Shown in pieces: positions 47,344 through 56,318 of a stretch of 64,000 nt of DNA. Source of the DNA: Glebionis coronaria (Eukaryota > Streptophyta > Magnoliopsida > Asterales > Asteraceae); assembly GCA_025667525.1 (NCBI GenBank), contig CM046878.1:397610974-397674973 (forward strand), written 5' to 3'. Position 1 is the first letter of the stretch; each line of letters begins with the position of its first letter. Position numbers and translations under genes: made by a program. The notes under the pieces are model-generated. The model did not search any database. It saw nothing but the letters and a program-made list of their open reading frames with translations, and had not been told where the DNA came from.

Positions 47344-50229
47344 ATGTCTGGCACAAATCAACCTCCTGCTTTGCTACAAAACAACTTCTCAAACCCTAGT
47401 ATCAAGATTCCCATGTTTGATGCCAGGAACTTTGAGCTTTGGAAGTCCAATTTTGAGCAATACATAGCTATTCATGACTACACTCTTTGGGAAATTATCG
47501 AATATGGGAACACATTCGATAAAGCAGCAAAGATTACTGCTGCTATTGCCACAAGGACAGCTGTTCCTAATTGTCCTGAATCTGATAAGGTAGAAAAGCC
47601 TGAAGATGGGAGAGCTGTTGCTGTTGAAGATATAGCCAAGAAGAGGGTGGACATGAAAATCTTGAATATCTTGAAACATGCCCTAGGTCATGAGAATCAG
47701 CACAAGTACAAACGATTTGAGTCTGCAAAAGAGCTTTGGGAAGCTCTTGAAGTAGCACATGGTGGCAATGCTGACACAAAAGAAGAAAAGAAGAAGCAAC
47801 TATTGCATGAGTATGCTGTCTTTAAAGCTCAACCTAATGAGAATCTCAGCAGTGTGAGAAGTAGACTTCTTGACATCACAAGTCAACTTTCCTTCATGGG
47901 AAAACAGATTGATGATCCTGAATTGAATGCTACTTTTCTCAAAAGCCTTGGTGATGTATGGAAGATTGAGACAAGATCCATTCTTGTCAATAATACCCAC
48001 AAGACTTCCAGGTTTGATGACATCTTCAACAAATTAAGACTGTTGGAGAATGAATGGCAATTGGAGAGTGATAACAAATCTTCCAGCAGCAACATGGCCT
48101 TCTTTTCACAAAGTGAAGGCCAATTTGATTCCATGAACTTCTATGGACATTCAGCAACTGGATCTCAAGGTGTCAGCGCTGGATGTCAATCTGTCAGCGC
48201 TGGATCATATCCTGTCAACGCTTTGTACTCAAGCGCTGACACACACAATCATGGCGCTGATAGAATTAAACCTGCTGGTTTTGATCTTGATACTGTGTGT
48301 GCATTCATTGCTTCTTTGCCCAGTGATTCAAGGATTACATATGAGGATCTTGAGCAGATAAGTGATGAACAATTGGAAGAGATGGACATCAAGTGGACTA
48401 TGGCTCTTGTAAGTTTAAGAGCAAACAGGTTCAATAAAAGGTTCAAGAAGAAGATGACCTTTAATGCTAAGGATGTTGCTGGCTTTGACAAATCCAAGGT
48501 GGAGTGCTACAACTGTCATAGGATGGGGCACTTTATGAGGGAATGTAGATCTCCAAGGAGATCTGATGCTGGGAAGCCTTCAAGCCAAATGATTAAGAGC
48601 CCAGATCCCAAGGCTATGGTTGCTGTTCAACAAATTGATGGTGTTGGAGAATGGGATTGGAGCTGGATGGCTAAGAATGAGGAAGAGGACAGAGCTTTGG
48701 TTGCTGAGGTTAAAGAAGAGCATGCTGAATATGCTCTCATGGCACACTCCTCCTCCTCATCAGATAATGAGGTATATGATGATGCTTTCTGTTCTAAGGG
48801 TTGTCGTTTAAATACTGAAAAATTAAAACAAGAGATAGTTAAATTATTAGATGAGGCAAGTACTGAAAGATGCAAAGTATCTAACTATCAAGTTGCTCTT
48901 ACCCAAACAGAAAAGACAGTATCTGAGTATAAGAAAATGGAGTTTGATTTAAAGGATCAAATAAATATCTTAAAACATGAGTTACATCAGAGTAAGGATG
49001 TTCAAGATATAGTAAATAGGGTTAATCTTGATTTGATAGCTCAGTTAGAGGAGGCTAACAAAAATAAAGATAATGTGAGTCTTAAAATCCAGAGATTTGA
49101 TAAGGCCACACAATCCCTAGGAGAGTGTGTTAGTAAACAAAGAGACTCTAAGGATATGAGTGGGATTGGGATGAATAATTATACTGTTGTTCCACCACCA
49201 GCTGGGGATTTCTATGGTGTCCAATCAAAGGACTTATCTTGGACTGGCTTGCCAGAATGCCAAGAGGAGGAGTTTATTCCTCCACCTAGAGTGACTTCTC
49301 CAGTTGAGGAATATCAGCAAAAGCTGACTGACCTAGAAGAGTGGAAGAAAGCTAACCACACTTTGTTTGTTAAGGGAGGGTTATTGTGTGAAAGTCCAAA
49401 TGAGCCCGCACCAATCACAAAACCAATTGATGATCCTAAACCTATTAAGATCACACACCCTACCACTGGCAAAGCTGTTGACCTTGGCCCACAAACTGTT
49501 AGAAAACCTAGTGTTAAATATGCAGAGATGTATAGGAATACTAGGTCACCAAAAAGCCAAGTTAGTAATCATGGAACAGGCTTCTTTGCTTCTAGACCTA
49601 AGACTATGTCTAGAAAAGCTTGTTACACATGTGGGAGCTTTTCACATTTGGCCTACAAATGTGTCAACGCTTCCAATGTCAACGCTGACAGGAACCATTT
49701 CAGCGCTGACAAGAGTCAACATAGGTCAAACACTGTCAGACCCAATACCTTTGTGAACAAAAGTTCACAAGTTGTTAGACCAGCCCCATTCTTTTCTAGA
49801 GGGTCTAACACACAAGGCCTAAGACCTTTTCAAAAGTCAAATACTTGGTCAAATAGGCAATGGGTTCCTATAGCAAACCCTAGGTTCAACGCTGATAGGA
49901 GTAATCGGGGCGCTGACAAGAGATATTTCAGCGCTGATAGAAACACTGCTAAACCTAGGTATTTGCAACCACAGGGAAATAGGTCTAAAGCTTCTACTAG
50001 CTTAACATGGAGACCAAAACAAGACCAGAACCCTAATTCTACTGGTATTTCTATGACATGCAACAGGTTTCATTATATTTCAAAGGCATTGTCAACACCA
50101 ATTGGGGTTAACTGGGAATTTCATTCAAACAGGGATGAAAATGGGGTTGTTATGAGAACCAAGTCTGTTCTTGTTGAACAACCAAATGAATCCAAGTCTT
50201 CTAAGGCTTGGGTTCCCAAAGAAAACTAA
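47344..50229 (+). CDS. gag: Copia Gag, unit A
   Basis: A 961-residue Gag that would form the virus-like particle. Residues 10-240 have the UBN2-like gag domain ([25 protein letters not shown]). The first CCHC knuckle is C388, C391, H396 and C401. A Glu/Lys-rich coiled-coil stretch is at about 480-610. A second knuckle, C760, C763, H768 and C773, lies 370 residues later, which is unusual because most Copia gags have one. Three motif-array insertions fall at residues 277-307, 775-800 and 849-866 (NADR/SADK/GADK repeats). The start is the first ATG after the telo-box leader. The stop TAA (50227-50229) overlaps the pol ATG by one base. Confidence 0.9.
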   Translation: MSGTNQPPALLQNNFSNPSIKIPMFDARNFELWKSNFEQYIAIHDYTLWEIIEYGNTFDKAAKITAAIATRTAVPNCPESDKVEKPEDGRAVAVEDIAKKRVDMKILNILKHALGHENQHKYKRFESAKELWEALEVAHGGNADTKEEKKKQLLHEYAVFKAQPNENLSSVRSRLLDITSQLSFMGKQIDDPELNATFLKSLGDVWKIETRSILVNNTHKTSRFDDIFNKLRLLENEWQLESDNKSSSSNMAFFSQSEGQFDSMNFYGHSATGSQGVSAGCQSVSAGSYPVNALYSSADTHNHGADRIKPAGFDLDTVCAFIASLPSDSRITYEDLEQISDEQLEEMDIKWTMALVSLRANRFNKRFKKKMTFNAKDVAGFDKSKVECYNCHRMGHFMRECRSPRRSDAGKPSSQMIKSPDPKAMVAVQQIDGVGEWDWSWMAKNEEEDRALVAEVKEEHAEYALMAHSSSSSDNEVYDDAFCSKGCRLNTEKLKQEIVKLLDEASTERCKVSNYQVALTQTEKTVSEYKKMEFDLKDQINILKHELHQSKDVQDIVNRVNLDLIAQLEEANKNKDNVSLKIQRFDKATQSLGECVSKQRDSKDMSGIGMNNYTVVPPPAGDFYGVQSKDLSWTGLPECQEEEFIPPPRVTSPVEEYQQKLTDLEEWKKANHTLFVKGGLLCESPNEPAPITKPIDDPKPIKITHPTTGKAVDLGPQTVRKPSVKYAEMYRNTRSPKSQVSNHGTGFFASRPKTMSRKACYTCGSFSHLAYKCVNASNVNADRNHFSADKSQHRSNTVRPNTFVNKSSQVVRPAPFFSRGSNTQGLRPFQKSNTWSNRQWVPIANPRFNADRSNRGADKRYFSADRNTAKPRYLQPQGNRSKASTSLTWRPKQDQNPNSTGISMTCNRFHYISKALSTPIGVNWEFHSNRDENGVVMRTKSVLVEQPNESKSSKAWVPKEN
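48172..48263 (+). repeat. Motif array 1 in gag A (partly inverted)
   Basis: Three copies are in reverse orientation (GTCAGCGCT at 48172 and 48193, GTCAACGCT at 48214), then two forward (AGCGCTGAC at 48232, GGCGCTGATAG at 48253). Measured on the shared AGCGCT core the spacing is 21, 21, 15, 21. Unit B has the same array at 57147-57238. Confidence 0.85.
49666..49740 (+). repeat. Motif array 2 in gag A
   Basis: AACGCT (49666), AACGCTGACAGG (49681), AGCGCTGACAAG (49702) and the weaker AACACTGTCAGA (49729), just after the second zinc knuckle. Unit B counterpart is 58641-58715. Confidence 0.8.
49888..49941 (+). repeat. Motif array 3 in gag A
   Basis: AACGCTGATAGG (49888), GGCGCTGACAAG (49909) and AGCGCTGATAGA (49930), exactly 21 bp apart, coding NADR/GADK/SADR. 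Unit B counterpart is 58863-58916. Confidence 0.85.
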
Positions 50230-50249
50230 TGTGTTTTCTTTATGTGCAG
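50226..50249 (+). promoter_or_regulatory. gag-pol junction: UAAUG and 3' splice-site-like signal, unit A
   Basis: The gag stop TAA and pol ATG overlap as TAATG (50227-50231). The same bases form a plant branch-point-like CTAAT followed by a T-rich stretch and TGTGCAG|G (AG at 50248-50249), 20 bases from the branch A. Unit B has it at 59201-59224. The unrelated Copia fragment keeps the CTAAT...TGTGTAG|G part at 38024-38047 with the same 20-base distance, but there TAATT replaces TAATG. Confidence 0.55.
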
Positions 50250-53200
50250 GGCATTCAGAAGAAGATCAATGACTATGGATACTGGGATAGTGGATGCTCA
50301 AGGCACATGACAGGAAAGGAAGATTATCTGACCAATTTCTCTCCTATTCAAGATGGTGATAAGGTATACTTTGGAGGTGGCTACGGCACAATCACTGGAA
50401 AAGGAACCCTTGTCACCAACAATCTAAGGTTTGATAATGTCTTCTTGGTAAAAGATCTGGATTATAATTTGTTTAGTGTATCACAAGTGTGTGATAACAA
50501 AAATAAGGTTCTTTTCACAGATACTGAGTGCTTGGTGTTAAGCAAAGATTATAAGCTCCCTGAGGAGAAATACATAGATTTTAGAACACCAAGGCATAAA
50601 GACATATATAATGTGAATCTTAATGGAATTAAGGTAAATAATAAAATGTCATGTCTATATGCTAAAGCCTCAGTAGATGAAAGTAATCTTTGGCACAGGA
50701 GATTAGGGCACATAAACTTTAAGAATATTAATAGACTTGTGAGGCTTGGTTTAGTTGATGGTTTGCCTGAAAAGGCTTTCCACAATGACCACTCTTGTGT
50801 TGCATGTCTTAAGGGCAAGCAGCACAAGGTCTCATTCAGGTCTAAACAGGTGCACTCTAGTTCTAAACCACTTCACTTATTGCATATGGACCTCTTTGGT
50901 CCAACTAATATAGAAAGTTTGAAGGGAAAATCATATTGTTTTGTCATTACTGATGATTATTCCAGGTTTACATGGACTTTCTTTTTAGCCAAGAAAAGTG
51001 AAACTGCCCTAAGTCTGATTAATTTCATTACTCAGATAGAGAAGAAGAATGGTAATGAGGTCAAGATTATTAGAAGTGACAATGGGGGTGAGTTTAGAAA
51101 TCAGTTGTTAGATGATTTTTGTGCCAAGAAAGGGATTACTAGGCAGTTTAGCATAGCTAGAACCCCACAGCAAAATGGGGTTGCTGAAAGGAAGAATAGG
51201 ACCCTTATTGAAGCAGCCAGAACCATGTTGGCTGATGCCCACTTTCCTATAGCCTTTTGGGCTGAAGCTGTTAACACAGCTTGTTATGTTCAAAATAGGG
51301 CATTGGTCAACAAGATACATAATAAGACACCTTATGAATTACTTTGGGGAAGGAAGCCCAACATTGGCTTTCTCAAGCCATTTGGTTGTCATGTAGTTGT
51401 TTTAGAAACTAGTGAGGCCCTAGGTAAATTTGATTCAAAAGGTGATGAAGGCTACTTCATGGGTTATTCAGTGCAGAGTAAAGGATATAGGGTTTACATT
51501 AAAAAGGAAAAACGTATACTTGAAAAGGTACATGTTAGGTTTTTAGAAAGTAAACCTAGTGATCCTGAGAGTGGTCCAAATTGGTTGTTTGACTTAGAAC
51601 CTTTGTCTAGAGCTTTAAATTATATGCCTGTTACTGATCCAGACATTGTGAAGGTAACTTCAAGTGTTTTGGAAAAGAGAATTGGTAATGTTTCAGGTAT
51701 ACAGGTTGCTAAGGAGGATGGACCACCAGCAGTTGAATCATCTCCCACACAAGAATTTGTTACACTTCCTATATGGACAGATGAGTATTATGCTGCTGCT
51801 ACTGCTGCAAGGAAAGATATTGGTGGTGTTCAAATACCACCACATACAAACATGCATGATTCTTCAGCCGCTGACAAAGGGAAATCAAGCGTTGATACGA
51901 CCAATTCAGACGCTGATGGCTCCAACGCTGACAACAGCAGTTCAAGCGTTGTTAGCCCAAACGCTGACAAGCAAGGTTCAGAGTTTGATGACACCTTTGC
52001 ACATCTTTTCTCTTCTCATTTTGAACAGGGTGGACCTTCTAATGTCCATGAAGAGATTTCTGTTGATCAAGAAGAATCTGAAGAAGATATTGGCAACATG
52101 GAGCGTGAAATTGAGGACACCAGACTTTTTGAAGGAGGAGTTCTCACTTCCACAGCAAAGGATCACCCCACATCTCAGATCATTAGTGATGTTATGGCTC
52201 CAGTTCAGACAAGAAGATCTCATCAAGGTCTTGGTGGATTTATTGCCAATATACACAAGAAGGTTGATACCCCTCTTGTACAAGCATGTTTGTTTGCCTG
52301 TTTTCTGTCACAGGAAGAACCCAAGAAAATTTTTGATGCTCTCAAGGAACCAAGTTGGGTGGAAGCAATGCAGGATGAGCTTCACCAATTTGCTATACAG
52401 GATGTTTGGGAGCTGGTTGATTGTCCTAGATATGTGAGACCAATTGGGACAAGATGGGTTCTAAGGAACAAGAAAGATGAAAGAGGCATTGTGGTCAGAA
52501 ACAAGGCACGTTTGGTAGCTCAGGGTTATACACAAGAGGAAGGAATTGATTATGAAGAAGTTTTTGCACCAGTTGCAAGAATTGAAGCTATAAGAATTTT
52601 TCTAGCTTATGCCTCTTGTATGAATTTTACTGTTTACCAAATGGATGTGAAGAGTGCTTTCCTCTATGGGACAATTGTTGAAGAAGTATATGTCATGCAA
52701 CCTCCTGGTTTTGAAGATCCTGAAAATCCAGACAAGGTTTATAGAGTGAAGAAAGCAATGTATGGACTTCATCAAGCCCCAAGAGCATGGTATGGTACAT
52801 TGTCCACTTACTTGGTGGAAAATGGTTTCAAAAGGGGCACCATAGATCAGACACTGTTTACAAAGAAGAAAGGAAAACATGTGTTGCTGGTGCAGGTCTA
52901 TGTTGATGACATCATTTTTGGGTCTACTGATCCAAAAATGAGTGAGGAATTTTCCAAGCTCATGACAGATAAATTCAAGATGAGTGCAATGGGTGAGATG
53001 AACTTCTTTCTAGGTTTACAAGTTCAGCAGAAAGAAGATGGTATCTTCATCTCACAAGATAAGTATGTAGCTGAAATCTTGAAGAAATATGGTTTTTCTC
53101 CACATGAGAAGGAGGCTTCCACTCCTATGGATAGGCAACACCCTTGGGGAAAAACTGGAGCTGGAAAGGATGTGGATGTTAGGCACTATAGATCAATGAT

Positions 53201-53846
53201 TGGTTCATTGATGTATCTTACAGCCTCAAGACCTGACATCATGTTTGCTGTGTGTGCATGTGCACGCCATCAAGTGACTCCCAAAGAATGTCACCTTTTT
53301 GCTGTGAAGAGAATTTTTAGGTACTTAAGGTGTTATCCAGATCTTGGATTATGGTACCCAAAAGATTCTCCCTTGGATCTTATTGCATATTCAGACAGTG
53401 ATTATGGTGGTGACAAGTTTGATAGGAAATCCACAACTGGTGGATGCCAATTTCTTGGGAGCAGATTAATATCTTGGCAATGCAAGAAACAAACAGTGGT
53501 GGCAAACTCTACAACTGAAGCAGAATATGTTGCTGCAGCTGCTTGTTGTGGACAAGTCTTATGGATTCAGAACCAGCTGTTGGATTATGGGTATAATTTT
53601 ATGCATACCAAGATTTTTGTAGACAATAACAGTACTTTATGCATTATTAAAAATCCTGTACATCATTCTAAAACCAAACACATAGAAATTAGACATCATT
53701 TTATAAGAGATTGCTTTGAGAAAGGTTTAATACAACCAGATAGGGTAGATACTGAAGATAATGTAGCTGATTTATTAACTAAACCTTTTGATGCTGGAAG
53801 ATTTCAATATTTGGTAACAAATATTGGAATGGTTAATCTCACTTAA
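50229..53846 (+). CDS. pol: Copia Pol, unit A: protease, integrase, RT, RNase H
   Basis: 1205 residues counted from ATG 50229. The frame is open only from 50205, after a TAA, so it overlaps gag by 25 bases in the -1 frame. Protease DSG is at residues 20-22. The integrase zinc site uses H156, H161, C190 and C193, and the catalytic triad is D221, D284 and E320. RT YVDD is at 891-894, and RNase H acidic residues are D1056, E1097 and D1132. The linker between integrase and RT (about 544-583) carries a motif array as SADK/NADK-type repeats. The order PR-INT-RT-RH is the Copia order. The RT neighbourhood ([24 protein letters not shown]) fits the Sirevirus lineage. It is complete and probably active. 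Confidence 0.92.
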   Translation: MCFLYVQGIQKKINDYGYWDSGCSRHMTGKEDYLTNFSPIQDGDKVYFGGGYGTITGKGTLVTNNLRFDNVFLVKDLDYNLFSVSQVCDNKNKVLFTDTECLVLSKDYKLPEEKYIDFRTPRHKDIYNVNLNGIKVNNKMSCLYAKASVDESNLWHRRLGHINFKNINRLVRLGLVDGLPEKAFHNDHSCVACLKGKQHKVSFRSKQVHSSSKPLHLLHMDLFGPTNIESLKGKSYCFVITDDYSRFTWTFFLAKKSETALSLINFITQIEKKNGNEVKIIRSDNGGEFRNQLLDDFCAKKGITRQFSIARTPQQNGVAERKNRTLIEAARTMLADAHFPIAFWAEAVNTACYVQNRALVNKIHNKTPYELLWGRKPNIGFLKPFGCHVVVLETSEALGKFDSKGDEGYFMGYSVQSKGYRVYIKKEKRILEKVHVRFLESKPSDPESGPNWLFDLEPLSRALNYMPVTDPDIVKVTSSVLEKRIGNVSGIQVAKEDGPPAVESSPTQEFVTLPIWTDEYYAAATAARKDIGGVQIPPHTNMHDSSAADKGKSSVDTTNSDADGSNADNSSSSVVSPNADKQGSEFDDTFAHLFSSHFEQGGPSNVHEEISVDQEESEEDIGNMEREIEDTRLFEGGVLTSTAKDHPTSQIISDVMAPVQTRRSHQGLGGFIANIHKKVDTPLVQACLFACFLSQEEPKKIFDALKEPSWVEAMQDELHQFAIQDVWELVDCPRYVRPIGTRWVLRNKKDERGIVVRNKARLVAQGYTQEEGIDYEEVFAPVARIEAIRIFLAYASCMNFTVYQMDVKSAFLYGTIVEEVYVMQPPGFEDPENPDKVYRVKKAMYGLHQAPRAWYGTLSTYLVENGFKRGTIDQTLFTKKKGKHVLLVQVYVDDIIFGSTDPKMSEEFSKLMTDKFKMSAMGEMNFFLGLQVQQKEDGIFISQDKYVAEILKKYGFSPHEKEASTPMDRQHPWGKTGAGKDVDVRHYRSMIGSLMYLTASRPDIMFAVCACARHQVTPKECHLFAVKRIFRYLRCYPDLGLWYPKDSPLDLIAYSDSDYGGDKFDRKSTTGGCQFLGSRLISWQCKKQTVVANSTTEAEYVAAAACCGQVLWIQNQLLDYGYNFMHTKIFVDNNSTLCIIKNPVHHSKTKHIEIRHHFIRDCFEKGLIQPDRVDTEDNVADLLTKPFDAGRFQYLVTNIGMVNLT
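51867..51971 (+). repeat. Motif array in the pol linker, unit A
   Basis: Six copies start at 51867, 51888, 51909, 51924, 51945 and 51960 (spacing 21, 21, 15, 21, 15). Unit B has the same spacings at 60842-60946, and there the first two copies are closer to consensus (AGCGCTGACAAA, AGCGCTGACACG). Confidence 0.9.
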
Positions 53847-53939
53847 TATGTGTTTTGGAACCTTTTTGTAAAAGTATGTACAGGATAATGCATTGTTATT
53901 GGTCTTTGTGATGATTTAGATTTTCCACATTATTTTTCT

Positions 53940-54060
53940 AACACTGACAAAGGTAAATGTAACGCTGTCAAGTGTTATTTTGCCATTGTTGGAGATATTA
54001 TGGTCTAACGCTGACAAGAGTTCCTTCAACGCTGATAAGTGTTGTCGGGACGCTGTTAGC
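53940..54060 (+). repeat. Motif array 1 in the 3' untranslated region, unit A
   Basis: Copies at 53940, 53961, 53982 (weak, GCCATTGTTGGA), 54007, 54028 and 54049, so spacing 21, 21, 25, 21, 21. It is not part of gag, pol or ORF3. Unit B equivalent is 62916-63036. Confidence 0.85.
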
Positions 54061-54700
54061 AACAAATGTTATTTTTGTGGTTTTCATCTAAATGTGCAGG
54101 TAATGGTAGCTTTATGCCATTGGATACAGAGTTGCTTATGGATCTTTGAAGAGCTATTTGGACATGTTTTGTTTATGGATGATGGTTGGAATATTTATAT
54201 TCCTATCTTGACATAAATTTTTAATGTTCATATATATTATTGAGAACTCATGTATCATAGTTTAAGGGGAGGTTTAAGGAACCTTTAGGACTCTTGGGTA
54301 TTCTTAGAATACTCTCATCACAATTCTAGATTGTGTCCACTGGTGAGTATGGGTTAGTTTTACTAAACCATGAGGCACTGTAGCATGCATAGTATATCAA
54401 CTTTGCATGCTGCCAAGACATTTTTGGCCTAGAATTGGTTGTGGTCTGTTGGGAGGCTTGGGAATCCTTTTGATATGGGTTTTACCTGGGAGTAACAAGG
54501 ATTTTATGAGGTAACTTGGTTGTTAAGAATTTTGGTTAGCAAGGGACACTAGAGGACTGTTATGTCTATCTTGCTTATGCAAGTGTGCATAACTGGACAG
54601 TGCTTGCCGCCCTATGATAATTATCAGCTTTTGGTTATCTTCTCTAGGATAAATTACTTGTTAAGGTCATTTTTCACTTTTTAAAACAATTTTATTTTTG

Positions 54701-54822
54701 GACGCTGACAAGATTTTTCCAAGCGTTGTTGTGACCAAAATGGACGCTGACATGGCTTTAGGCGAACGTTGACAAGATTATAGCCGTTGGGCGTTGATAG
54801 GTTATATTTGACCGTTGACAAA
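54701..54822 (+). repeat. Motif array 2 in the 3' untranslated region, unit A
   Basis: Copies at 54701, 54722, 54743, 54765, 54790 and 54811 (spacing 21, 21, 22, 25, 21). Two spacings are not multiples of three, so no reading frame is preserved. Unit B equivalent is 63685-63809. Confidence 0.85.
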
Positions 54823-54969
54823 CAATGGGACCTACCCAGTTGTAACTTTTTGACATATTTTCAAGCCGTAATTTTAGGAGTTGTTACTTTCATTAAATGC
54901 ATGGGATAACTTATGAACTTTTTCAATATTTTCATGATTGATTTTTGAAAATCTTTGCCTATTTTTGGG

Positions 54970-55001
54970 CCAATCACGTGCATTCATCCACTCCTATAAA
55001 T
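54970..55001 (+). promoter_or_regulatory. Internal promoter before ORF3, unit A
   Basis: CCAAT (54970-54974), G-box CACGTG (54975-54980) and TATAAAT (54995-55001), with ORF3 ATG 98 bases downstream of the TATA box. In unit B the CCAAT (63956-63960) and TATAAAT (63980-63986) are kept but the G-box is not. This is well upstream of the LTR (55704), so it is not the LTR promoter. Confidence 0.6.
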
Positions 55002-55098
55002 TTGGCTCCTATTTTAAACAGGGTATCTATAATTCTTGTCTAACACTTTTCTCTTATCAACCTTCATCTTTTATACATCAAATTAACAGCTTTCATCA

Positions 55099-55800
55099 AT
55101 GGCACCAAGATTTAACTCAGCAGAATTGGATTTGGGGTTCAAGTCTCAACACAACATGATTGCTTATCTTGTTGCTGATAATACTTTGTTCCCTCAATAC
55201 ACTCAGATGGTGGAGTATTTGAATGCATCCCCATTAAGGTATGCTCTTTCTCATGCACCACTCATTCCAGTCACACACATTAAACAGTTTTGGAACACTG
55301 TTAGTTCCTCAACAGTTAATGGAGTGACAACATTGAATTCTATTGTACATGGGAGACCTTGGGTGGTTACTGAGGCCTTGGTACGCCAAGCCTTGCATCT
55401 TAATGATGCTGATGGTATAACCATGCTTCCCATATCTGAAATAGAACAAGGGCTTAGGGCTTTGGGATACCCTATTCCTGATGAAGGTACTCTTAATAAG
55501 TACCATAAGCAGGAATTTCCCCCAGCCTGGAAGTACCTAATTCACATTCTCCTTCAATGTTTGAGTCCCAAATGTACTGCACACAATGAGATCAATAGAT
55601 CCATTGCAACTGCTATTGTGTGTATTGCAACAGGGCAAAATTATAATTGGTCTAAAATGATTTTTGAAGGAATGTGTAAAAACAAGGGGACAAAAATGAC
55701 TTTTGTTGGGAATAAAATATGGGTCAGATCACTAAACGCTGATAAGAAGAAAGTCAACGCTGATAGATTGACATTGGACGCTGATAGAAGTCAACGCTGA
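55099..55800 (+). CDS. ORF3 of the tandem Copia (unknown function)
   Basis: A 233-residue ORF downstream of pol. Residues 1-200 form a compact-looking domain with SQHNMIAYLV, PVTHIKQFWNTV and HILLQCLSPK stretches. I recall relatives downstream of Copia pol in Asteraceae genome annotations (related to the HNMVAYLEK...IKQFWSTA family), with no established function. No signal peptide or convincing membrane segment is seen, so it is not an obvious envelope protein. From 55704 on it lies inside LTR B, so its last 32 residues are encoded by the LTR and contain three NADK-like heptads. It ends at TGA 55798-55800. In LTR A the same frame is open for about 50 residues. Confidence 0.7.
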   Translation: MAPRFNSAELDLGFKSQHNMIAYLVADNTLFPQYTQMVEYLNASPLRYALSHAPLIPVTHIKQFWNTVSSSTVNGVTTLNSIVHGRPWVVTEALVRQALHLNDADGITMLPISEIEQGLRALGYPIPDEGTLNKYHKQEFPPAWKYLIHILLQCLSPKCTAHNEINRSIATAIVCIATGQNYNWSKMIFEGMCKNKGTKMTFVGNKIWVRSLNADKKKVNADRLTLDADRSQR

Positions 55801-56215
55801 TAGCCTTGAAGATTGACACTGATGGAATATCTTCATACTTATCTTTTAGTTTATTTGTTTCTTTATTTATGTATGGTAAAGATAAGCACGACATTGTATT
55901 TTCTATTATTATCTTTACCTAGAATAGTTGATTCGTAGCTTATTGTACAAGACTTCTTGTTCTATAAAAGAAGGTCTTTAGGTTAAAGTCAAATATATTA
56001 GTTTTCATAGTATTCATAAGTTAAACCTTTCATTGTAATCAACACGATTATTCTAATACAAGTGAAAGTTTGTTTAACATCATTGTGTTTTAGATCAAGT
56101 GTTAATTCCGCATAACACTTTGTTACTTTATTCATAAGCAAAGGTTTCTCTACGTGTAGTACTTGATCTAATCTCGTTTACACAAAGCTTAATCGATCTA
56201 AGTTTGGGATCAACA
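55704..56215 (+). repeat. LTR B, shared by units A and B
   Basis: 512 bp, TGTTGGGAATAAAA...GGGATCAACA. There is only one LTR between the two units, so the tandem is LTR-body-LTR-body. The TATA box is TATAAAAG at 55963-55970. The U3 differs from LTR A in several indels, whereas the last 290 bp are nearly identical. Confidence 0.9.
55735..55826 (+). repeat. Motif array in LTR B
   Basis: Copies at 55735, 55756, 55777, 55793 and 55815 (spacing 21, 21, 16, 22), that is one fewer than LTR A and with one extra base. That shift puts the ORF3 frame into its stop codon. Confidence 0.85.
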
Positions 56216-56217
56216 AG

Positions 56218-56229
56218 TGGTATCAGAGC
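56218..56229 (+). other. Primer binding site (initiator tRNA-Met), unit B
   Basis: TGGTATCAGAGC two bases after LTR B. Confidence 0.95.
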
Positions 56230-56263
56230 TTGTTGAGAAACTTTTGATCTTTAAGTAACGCAG

Positions 56264-56312
56264 AACCCTAAAACACCAAACCCTAAAAACCCTAAATTCT
56301 CAAAACCCTAAA
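56264..56312 (+). promoter_or_regulatory. Telo-box cluster in the gag leader, unit B
   Basis: Same four AACCCTAA cores as 47289-47336. Confidence 0.7.
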
Positions 56313-56318
56313 AACATC

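Larger units (their letters stand above)
53847..54969 (+). other. 3' region between pol and ORF3, unit A
   Basis: About 1.1 kb with no supported gene. It holds two motif arrays (listed separately) and a TGTGCAGG sequence at 54094-54100 like that at the gag-pol junction. The small ORF 53980-54216 runs over the first array and has no recognised domain. Unit B repeats the region at 62819-63955 with many small differences. Confidence 0.6.
46716..56215 (+). mobile_element. Sirevirus-like Copia, unit A of a tandem
   Basis: LTR 46716-47240, primer binding site, gag, pol, 1.25-kb 3' region with motif arrays, ORF3, and LTR 55704-56215, which is shared with unit B. The left edge is exact because the protease of the host chromovirus stops there. 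The flanking AGTAG (46711-46715) is the expected duplication, whose partner would be right of the window. All coding regions of this unit are open, so it is either young or under recent selection. The repeated RRCGYTGACAAG motif occurs throughout. Confidence 0.9.

Noticed and set aside
48143..48361. Alternative-frame ORFs across the gag and pol motif arrays, repeated in unit B
   Set aside because: They arise because the two units are copies and the main frame is open and has the domains.
53980..54216. A 78-residue ORF between pol and ORF3
   Set aside because: It starts within a motif array and has no conserved features. The corresponding frame in unit B meets an early stop (TTAG at about 63045).
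55099..55800. ORF3 as a retroviral-type envelope gene
   Set aside because: I see no signal peptide, no clear transmembrane segment and no cleavage motif.
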